Below are positions 23,601-32,600 of a stretch of DNA of 35,000 nucleotides, one piece after another. Source of the DNA: Prorocentrum cordatum (taxonomy: Eukaryota > Sar > Dinophyceae > Prorocentrales > Prorocentraceae); contig CAUYUJ010004002.1 in the NCBI GenBank assembly GCA_963575745.1, positions 394,163 to 429,162 on the forward strand, read 5' to 3'. The translations under genes and the position numbers were made by a program. The notes below the pieces were generated by a model, which saw only the letters and a program-made list of their open reading frames with translations, was not told where the DNA came from and made no database searches. Each line of letters opens with the position of its first letter. Position 1 is the stretch's first letter.

Positions 23601-26600
23601 AAATCCGCGCGAACCTCCTTAAAGTTCATGTTTATTTTATTATGCGTTCCTCGATGTACCACCCTCTGAAAGTTTGTCTGTTTGTGCCATTCTTGTTTCT
23701 CAGCAAAGGGGGGGGTCAGGAAAGAGCTGCTGCGCGCGGTTCTCCCCCCAGCACCTCCTGGCGTCGGAGGCGCTCCGGCGGCACCGAGGAAAGAAAGCGC
23801 CTGGCGGCGGGCCGAAACCAGCTGCACGCAGCAGAGTTCAGGGACCCCCCCCCTTCTCGGCGGCGAGCGAAGGGGGGAAATGATAAGGAGAAGGCCCTCT
23901 CAGAAGGCGGCGGGGCTCCTCAGAAGCCCTCGCGCCGTCGGAGAAATGTTATGTCTTCGGGGACTTCCGAGCCTTCTGGGAAGGCCCGCCGCTTCTCACT
24001 TCCTCCCCGGGCTCGCCGCCGACTTTCCCAATCGACCCCCTCCCTTCGACACAAATCCGCCCCAAATAAATCCCCTGACCATTCCTGGGAGTCCACCCTG
24101 GCCAGCTCTTCGGGCTGCGGCCCAGACCCGCCGTGGCGACGAGGCCTCCAGAACCCCCCCCCCAAACAAATCCTGAAACAACGACCCCGACCTTCGAATA
24201 CTCCTCCCCCAGTCTTCTTTCGAGCTTTGAGAAACAATCCCTTCGAGTTCAATGTGCAGTGAAGAGGTCTCAAGCGCCACGGCCGTTTAGGGACCATCCT
24301 GGAGGCCCCCTGGGGCTCTATTCGCGCTATCTCAGGGGGACACTTATTGGTCCCTTTGTGGGGCCCATAAGGGCAGGCGTTGAGAAGCAGCACCCTCGGC
24401 CTCTCGATTCACCCATCGCCTTCCCGAGCGTTGAACTTCCCCCAGCCTGTGGGCCGCAGTCCCTGACCCTAGAGAAGGGAACACGCAAACCTGCGACGGT
24501 CGCTCCAGGTCGCCTTCGCGCTGCCAGGGCGGCGGGCGCGTGAAAGGTAACGACACAGCGCAGACAGGTGGACTCGACTGGCCTGATCAACCCTACAGAG
24601 AGCACGACTCCAGGGCCGACGATGTGGAGGACGCCCACTCCCAGGCCCATCCTGGGCAATGAGGACGGCCTCAAATTGGCATGTTTTTGCAAGCTTTCGC
24701 GCGCCCCCCCCTCCCCCTCTGGAACAGCCGATGATCATCAGAACGTGTGTTGGCGCCAACGTGTGTCTGTCCACCGAGGCCCTTCCATGCGACGCAGGCG
24801 ATGCAATGATCCACCGGTGGGGGCTGAACGGGGCAAATACACATTGGAATAACACGCGTCCTGAGGATCATCGAAACACGATGAGGGACTCGCGCCTCGC
24901 TCTGAAATCGCCCAGAACACGAAAGGCGACTGACTTCGCACCCTCGTGGTGGCCCTGGAGAAGACGACGGGGAGAGGCGTGCCCGCGGACCCCCACGGGC
25001 TGCTGGGAGAGACTCTCGATTATCTAGGAGGCTGCCTCGCGCGACACGCCCGCTCGACCCAAACAGCCCGTGGTCCTCGTCGATGCGGGATCTTCCTCGA
25101 CCCTCGATCCTGGATTGCGACGAAGCCAGGACGAGGATAAACTCTGGTAATGATAGATCGAGGATCTCGGAGATCTGGCGCCTCTGGAGGATGTCTCGGG
25201 CGCCGCCTTTTTCAGAGCGTTCCAGAACGCCCTGAGATGAAGCAACGCTCTGAAACGGATTGATCCTCGTCTTAGCCTCGTCCGATGGATCCTTCTGGAT
25301 CGTCGATCCTGGATCCTCGACCCTCAATCCTGTCGCTGTCGTTCTCGTCGCCGTCCTCTTTCGAGGGCGCTGCCCCCCACGAGTGCCTCGCCACCATCTG
25401 ACATCCAACATCGATCCTGCATCCCGCCCACTGGAACCGCCCGGAACATCCTCGATCCTCGATGCTGGATCCTCCTCGATCCTCGATGCCGGATCCGCAC
25501 CGGCCTGGCCAGGGGCCCGGGGCGAGAGCCACGAGCGGCGGCGGCGGTTCCTCGCTGGCCCAGAACATGTCGTCGCGCCCCCTCACGCCGCGCTGGATCA
25601 CTTGCCTCGTGAGGGAAGGGGCGTCCTCCTCCTCCTCCTCCTCCTTCTCCCTCCTCCACCTCCTCCGCCTCCTCCCTCCTCTTCCTCCCTCCCCCCTTCT
25701 CACCCTCCTCCTCCCACCTCCACAATTACACAATATGAATACTACTCTCTTCTCTCCCCTGGTGGCGTGCGGGAAATATTCGGCCCCCCTCCGCGTACTG
25801 GTTTTTTACACGCAAGATTCCCGGGAAACGAGTTTTGGCTTGTTTGTTTTCAGAATGCTGCTCTTGCTGCAACGCTGGCCTCATTTTCGGGCTACCGCTC
25901 GTTCCGAATCGTGCTCCCGATGCAGCTCATTTCCGAACTTCCGCTCGTCCCGAGTCGTGCTCGCGCTGCAGCGCTGGCGTCATTATTTCCAGCGCCATGC
26001 CACGGCATGGCTTCCGGTGCTTCCAAATCGGTAGGCCCAAAAATTAGAAAATGGCCTCCAGAAAAAAACACATCGGAAATGATTCCACATTCGGTGTCGA
26101 ATCGTTGATTTCTTGGGCCGCAGAAGCCCCCAACACTTTGGGGCATCGACGCATCATGATATGTCATGCTACGCGTTGATCTTCAACACCATCCTATGCC
26201 ATGTAATGCTATGCCATGTTGCGACATCCGATTGTGCGAATAGAGAGGAGATCTACGCCATGGTAAGGGATGGGACGGATGAATAGAACGTCAGATTTGA
26301 CGCGAGCGCACCTAGCTTGCTACCCCCCCCTCCTCTCCCCACCCTCATACCCTGATCCTCGTTCTCGTCATTACCCCCTCCCTTCCCATGCTCCCCCTCC
26401 TCCCCCGCCCTCCCGCCTTCTCGGCTCCCTTCTCCCTCTCGTCTACCTCGTCATCCTCGTCATCTTCGTCCTTGTCCTCGTCCTCGCCATTGCCGTCGTC
26501 GTCGTCGTCCTCCTCCTCCTCCTCCTCCTCCTCCTCCTCATCCTCGTCCTCCCCACTTTTCGATCTCTCCTCCTCCTCCTCCTCCTCCTCCTCCTCCTCC

Positions 26601-29600
26601 CTCCTCCTCCTCCTCCCCCCCTTCTTCGTAGTCGTCGTCCTCATCCTCCTCCCTCCGCGTTCTCCTCCTCCTCCTCCTCTTCCTCCTCCTGCTCTTCCTA
26701 CTCCCCCCTCCTCACTCCTCCCTCCTAGTTGCCTCCTCCTCCTCCCTCCTCCCTCCCTCCCTTCTCCCTCCTCCCTCCTCCCTCCTCCCTTCGTCCTACT
26801 CCTCTTCCTCCGGTTGAAAGCGGGCCATTTTCAAAATGTGGCTTTCGCCTTAGCACCGGGCGTACTCGTCTTAACAATTGCAACAGCTTCAAAGATTGAG
26901 GACAACTGGTTTTCCAGATGTGGCTCTCGCCTTAGCGCCGCGCACATTCGGCTTACAACATACAAGACAATAATCTCACGGATTCCCATGGCCAATGCAC
27001 CAAAACATGTGTTTTGGAAAGACTCGGGATTATGAGGGTGCAACCGTTACGTTGATTCGCGGTGTTGACGTCCCAGGAATGGCGTTCTGGCAAGTTTCAG
27101 GATCGTCAAGACGCAACAATTCGGTTGATCCATGGCGTGGAGAGTCCCGAGAATGGTATTTGGGCTCGCTTCAGGACCTTCCAACGGTTGTCTCCCAACG
27201 AGGCAGTTCCCTTCGTGGAAATGAACCCGTGTAGGGGCCTATGAAGAGGGAGCTTGGAGGGAGGCTTTTTTTCCCACATAGTTGATGAGTCTTGAGTTTA
27301 CACTGGTCCTCCTCCTCCTCCTCCTCCCTTCCTCTCGCCTGCTCAGACGCGCGCTCGCGGGTCACGGGCTCGGTGAGCTCATTTGCAAGCGGGCGCAGAA
27401 AAGCCGCCACAGCCATCGAGCACGGCCCAGGGGCGCGGAGCTGCGAGATCGTGCCCGCCGTGCAGGGAAAGAAGCGAGAAGCGCAACATCCCTCGGGTAC
27501 GCTCTGACATGGATTCGGGATGCTGCGTGGGTCTGGCGCGTGGGCGCCGGCATCCACGGATCGGGGAGAGCGCCCCCCGAACGATGAGGCCAACTCCGCC
27601 CGACGTGGCGACAGAGCGCGCCGACTCTGTACGGAAGCGGGGCCCGTCGCTAATCCACGCGCCAAAGCCGTGCTTGCGCTTCCTCGAACCCCCTGGTGGG
27701 CAAGGGCTCTTAAGCGCCACCAGCATACCCCTCGAGGGACGGCGCGGACGGGGACTGCCCCGTTTCCCACCCAGAGGGGGGGGGGGGGGCATGCCGCACA
27801 CGAGGACCAAGGCGTCCCCAGTGAGGACGGGGATAGGTCTGAGGATGCTGAGAAGGAAGGACACGAGGTCCCCGAGACGCACCAGCGGGATTGGGACAGC
27901 ACCACTGCCCTCCGCACCACTGCCCTCCGACTGCAACGTATCCATCCAAGCCAGCTCATGCTCCCATGAGGGATCGGCGCGAGTTCACGCACCAGGGCCA
28001 CGAGGAAGCAGTCCTCCTCCTCCTCCTCCTCCTCCTCCTCCTCCTGCTCCGCATCCCCCCTTTCTCCCCTGCTCCTCCGCCCCCCCACTTGCCGATCGCG
28101 GCATCTTTCTCCTTCTCCCCCTCCCTCCCCGTGGCATCAAAGACAGCCAGCGGGCCCCGACGAAACGGATCCTCGAGCCCGCTGCCATCACCGAAGAGGC
28201 CAAGCGCTTTTCGTCCACGGTCGTGCTCCGACGCCCCCGGGCCCCGGGAGGACCCCCACGGTCGTTCTCCGTCCAGATGCAGATTGCTGCGGCCTCCCTC
28301 GGCATCAAGGTGGTCCGTGACACCTTCGAGCCAGGTCGACTTGCTTAGCGTCCTGCTGAAATTCTACCCCATCAAGGCCGGGAGACGGAGGAAGCACTGC
28401 AGGACGCCCTTCTGAGCTCAGGACCTCTTCCTTCCAGTGAGTCCAGAGAGGTATGCATGTGCATATGCACATGCATCCTCCTCATCGCCCGAGCGCCCCC
28501 TCACTCGTCACCCTCCTTGGGCGAGAGCGGGCCTCTGGTACCTCCAGAACTGATCCGTCTCGCGGGCCTGCTTCGCCTCCGTCATCTGCTGCTGGCTGCG
28601 GCCCCCGCCGCCGTAGCCGCCGCCGCCGCCCCCGCCGTAGCCCCCGCCTGGCGAGGTGAGCGGATGGGACGGTCGGTCAGGCGAAGGGAGGCCCAGCCAA
28701 GAGCCCCAGGCGGCCTAATGCACAGAAAGGGGAGGGTGGCGGACGGCGCGAAGCGCCAGCAGCGACAGCGCGGAACACAAGGGAAGTAGGCAGTCGACCC
28801 AGGGGGGGTGCGACAGAGAAGTGCAACCATCGATGGGGATGGAGGAGGGACAGCCTTCGTTGGGGGGACTGCCAGGGGCAGACGCGCTGGGGCGGGGGAG
28901 AAAACAGAGCAGGATCAATCAACATCGAATCGGTAAATCGGGTATAATCGAAACGTCTATCGGATCGGACTGCATCGGCACGGAATCGAAATCGAATCGG
29001 ATCGGCTGCAACAAGATGCACAACAACGCCATGTAATCATCGGGCCGCATCGGATCGTCGGAATATCGAAATCGAATGGGATCGGGGCGGCTGGAATCGA
29101 CATCGAATCGGATCGATGGGCCTGAGATGGGCCCTCCAGGGAGGGACGGGTATGGGAGAGGAGTGGGGAGGGGACGGGGTTGAGGACCGAGAGAGCCTCA
29201 GGGGCCCTCTTCCGAGCAAAGTGCGGCTTCTGATCCCGCTCGGCCGCCGAGCGGGCTCAGGGTCGAGCCCGTTCGGCGGCCGAGCGGGGGTGGTGGTGCG
29301 AGGAGGGAGAGAGCCTCAGGGCCCCCTTCTGAACAGCGTGCGGAATCTTAGTCGCCGAGCGGGCTCAGGGTCGAGCCCATGCGTCGGCCACGAAGGCTCA
29401 GCTACCACGACACCTGCCGGAGCTAAGCCCGTTCGGCTGCACACTTCCGAGGCCGAGCGGGCTCAGACGACGAACGGGCCCAGAAAGGAACCCTGGTGCG
29501 AGCCCCGACCCCTCCAACTGGCTTTCGGGCCATGACAACTCGGGCATCAAACTGCCGCTCGGGATGACTCCATTCTCCCCGGAAAGCCCTGGACAAGGCA

Positions 29601-32600
29601 CAACTGATGCCCTGGGTCTGGAAAACATCCATCGGAAAAGATTCGAACACACTGAACACATCAGAACACATCCCAAACATCCGAGGCCGAGCGAGCTCAG
29701 GCGCCGAGTGGGCTCAGAAGGGGTCCCTGGGGAGTGAGGGTGGCGAGTGAAGCGGACAGGATCAGGAGGGGGAGGGAAGAGGAGGCAACAGGAAGCCCGA
29801 AGGATTGTGCTTTGCGGCTCGTACGGGCACGGGTGGTGTTCTGACCTCGTGGCTTCGCGTACATCGATCTTGGATACCGGTCGGTGAAGCGGTTCTAGAG
29901 GGGCGAGCAATGACCGAACCAGCGACACATGGACTGGCCAAACTGGCGTGATCTCGCCATGGTCTTGGCCAGCGACAACATTATGGTGGACATCTCCTCC
30001 AGGCCAAACGGCCAGGGCTTGAGGAGCCCCAGGGCGACATGCAGGGAGAAGGACAACATCAACCACCGAGTCTGCACGGACCCGTCTTGGGACTGAGATC
30101 ATGGTGGTACCCTCCTGGCCTGTCGCCAGCATGTCTGCGCTCCTCAAAACACTGCAAAAGAACGTAGGCATCCGTTAACGCAAAAAAAATGAACAACAAC
30201 AAACAGACGAGGCATGACTTAACTTGGATTCAAACGTGGGTCTGTCCTCTCGACCCCCTCCTATACAACTGCCTCAAGATAGAGGAGCAATGGATTCCAA
30301 GACGTAACGGCCTGATGCTGACCGAGGCTGCCTTCTTAGACCCAAGCACAAAAGGTCAATTGCTTCAACATAATGACACCGTGGGTCGTGGGCTTCCCGT
30401 TGCACTTTGACGACAGGGGCGCCCCAGGACGGACTGATCGGCTGCGTAAGGTGCGCGACGTCCCTGGCCAAGCCGAATCTGGACCTGCCCCTGTACTATC
30501 TCTCTCAGACACAGTCCTGGCACGAATTTTAGGGGCGGGCCTAGCCTTGGCAGTGACGCGACAGTTCGGCAGCCAACTGATTGCGAGCGCGAGTGCATGG
30601 GGACAAGCGCGGTACAGCAAGATCGGGTCGCCCTGACGTCGGCGTTGGTTTCTGACACCGCGCGGATCTTCAACCTTGAATAGTCTCGACGTTTCGATCG
30701 CGCAGATATTTCCATTATGGCCGATCCAGGGCCACAGGCGGAGAAGTTATAAACACTGGTGGTGGTTCAAAATTGGAAAAATGTCTACAGTCAGGTCAAC
30801 CACTACAGGAGTGTCCCATTAAGTCGGAACGTGGCCACCAGAAAGCAGGCCAAGAGCACGAGCCCCTTCTCCAAAGGCCCAAATGCCACATGTACTGGAG
30901 ATTCCCAAGGCGAAGAACATTCCAGGGTGGATAGTCCAACCACGAAGAATCCGAGGGCACCTCTCTAAAGCTTGGGTTACCATGAATCCGCGTGCCAGCT
31001 CTACCCAAGGATAACCCAAAGTAGGAGGCCACATGCGAACCCCACCCTCCCCCTCAGAAATCGTGGGGGGCAAGGGTAGGGTTCGCATGTGGCCCCCTAC
31101 AAAGGGTTCCCGTCTGAGCCCGCTCGGCGTCCGAGCCCGCTCGGAGGCCACGTGGGCTCAGCTCCCACGGCACCTGCCGGAGCCGAGCCCGTTCGGCCGC
31201 CACACTTCCAAGGCTGAGCGGGCTCAGACGCCGAACGGGCTCAGAAGGAAAGCCTGGGGAGTGAGGGTGGGGAGTGAAGCGGAGAGAATCAGGAGGGGAG
31301 GGGGGAGGATGCAAGCGAGGAGGCAAACGAGGAGGACACACTGAAGCATCAGAAACCGTCCGAAGCTTGAAAACGAAAAACGACAACCGATGTGAATATG
31401 GCGCCTGGGCGCTAGAACTACGGATCCAGGAAGAATAAGCATCGAATCGGCAAACCGGACCGATTCGAAATGTGCATCGGGTCGGGCTGCATCGGGTCGG
31501 GCTGCATCGGCACGGAATGGAAATCGAATCGGATCGGCTGCACCAAGATGCACGACAACGCCATGCAATCATCGGGCCGCATCGGATCGTCGGAATACTA
31601 GAATCGACTCGGATCGATGGGCTCGATGTGGACTTTGCGATCGGCGGCGATACCCCGAACCATGAGGCCCATGCCACCAAGCTCTGGGACAAGAGAAACA
31701 ACGCAAACGAAACGTTCCGGAGGCCCGCGCAGATTTCCTGCATTGGCGCTGTATCCCCTCCCTGGCGCGCGGAGCGCGCCAGGGGCGGCGCTGGAGGCGC
31801 TGCCAGGGGGGCAAAGCGCGGATCAAAGGAATCCACGCGGACCTGCGGCAATCTATGTGTACGTCGCCTGTTCTTGTTTTGGGATTCGGCGGCGGAACGC
31901 GCAAATTTTGTATGAGACCAGGACCCGTCTCATGTGGTATGTGGCAATCACGGGAGCCTCCCACGTCATCTTGCAAGCTCCAATGGATCGGCGCAAACCG
32001 ACACGAATCGACGCTGATCGACGCTAATCGACGCTGTCTCATCGATCACCAGACTCTAGCGCACGCTGGTGCCCCCCCAGACTGAACTGCGGAGGCATAC
32101 CTAGAGGACAGAAAAACAACCCTCATAATAAGCACCCCAACGAGCAAAGCCTTTGGCAAACGCACCCAGGAAGGAATCGAACAGGACAGGGCTGTTTAGT
32201 TAAAGCCCAGTGCTGTTTGGTAAACGCCGATTGTGGGGGTCGGGGTCCTTCTTCCTCCCCACGAATTTCTGGCGCTTGCCTCCGCGCACTCCTGCCCTCA
32301 CCCCAAGCGGGCCTCCGCGGCCACCGCCGCCGTAGCCGCCGCCCCCGCCGCGGCTCCCGTAGCTGTCGCGGCTCCCATAGCCGCCCCCGCCGCGGCTCCC
32401 GTAGCTGCCGCCGCCCTCGTCGCTGCTCCGGCGGCCGCCGTAGCCACCGCCTCTGGAGGAAGAACAAGCCCTGCACGAGCGCAGAAACCTCCGGAGGTCC
32501 GCGCGGATGTCTCGGAGCGGCGCCGAACCTCCGTCGCCACCTCGTGGAGCGCGCCGGGGGGCGGCGCGGAGGCACCGGCAGGACTTGGCGCCACTCGGAC

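Larger units (their letters stand above)
8175..28541 (-). other. Intron 3 of the helicase gene, about 20.4 kb
   Basis: This very large intron holds the decayed LINE (16260-21420), three family A copies, two of B, one of H, all D copies, one E array and several microsatellites. The donor is AG|GTACCA. The acceptor is set at GAGAG|A (8176-8175) because it restores phase and gives FWRSAAGEYDDIPVE. AG sites farther upstream in the same open frame (for example before GGCGGACTG at about 8230) are also possible. An additional unrecognised exon inside the intron cannot be excluded. Confidence 0.55.
28648..32312 (-). other. Intron 2 of the helicase gene, about 3.7 kb
   Basis: The intron lies between the two Gly-rich exons. 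It contains one copy each of repeat families A and H, two of B3/B4 type, three of family C, and an 80-bp hairpin. The start is GC (or GT 12 bases earlier) and the end is CGCCAG|GC. The dinucleotide GC follows both junctions if the GC donor is used. Parts not listed separately (about 29790-31020) show no repeat or gene that I recognise. Confidence 0.65.

Noticed and set aside
8155-28542. Intron 3 joining TGG AGG directly to TAC GAC GAC (FWR-YDDIPVE), with GTAC at both ends
   Set aside because: It is attractive because the repeat fits the junction pattern, but it requires a TA-AG or GT-GA intron. The GT-AG join to A-AGC is in phase and was preferred. cDNA is needed to decide.
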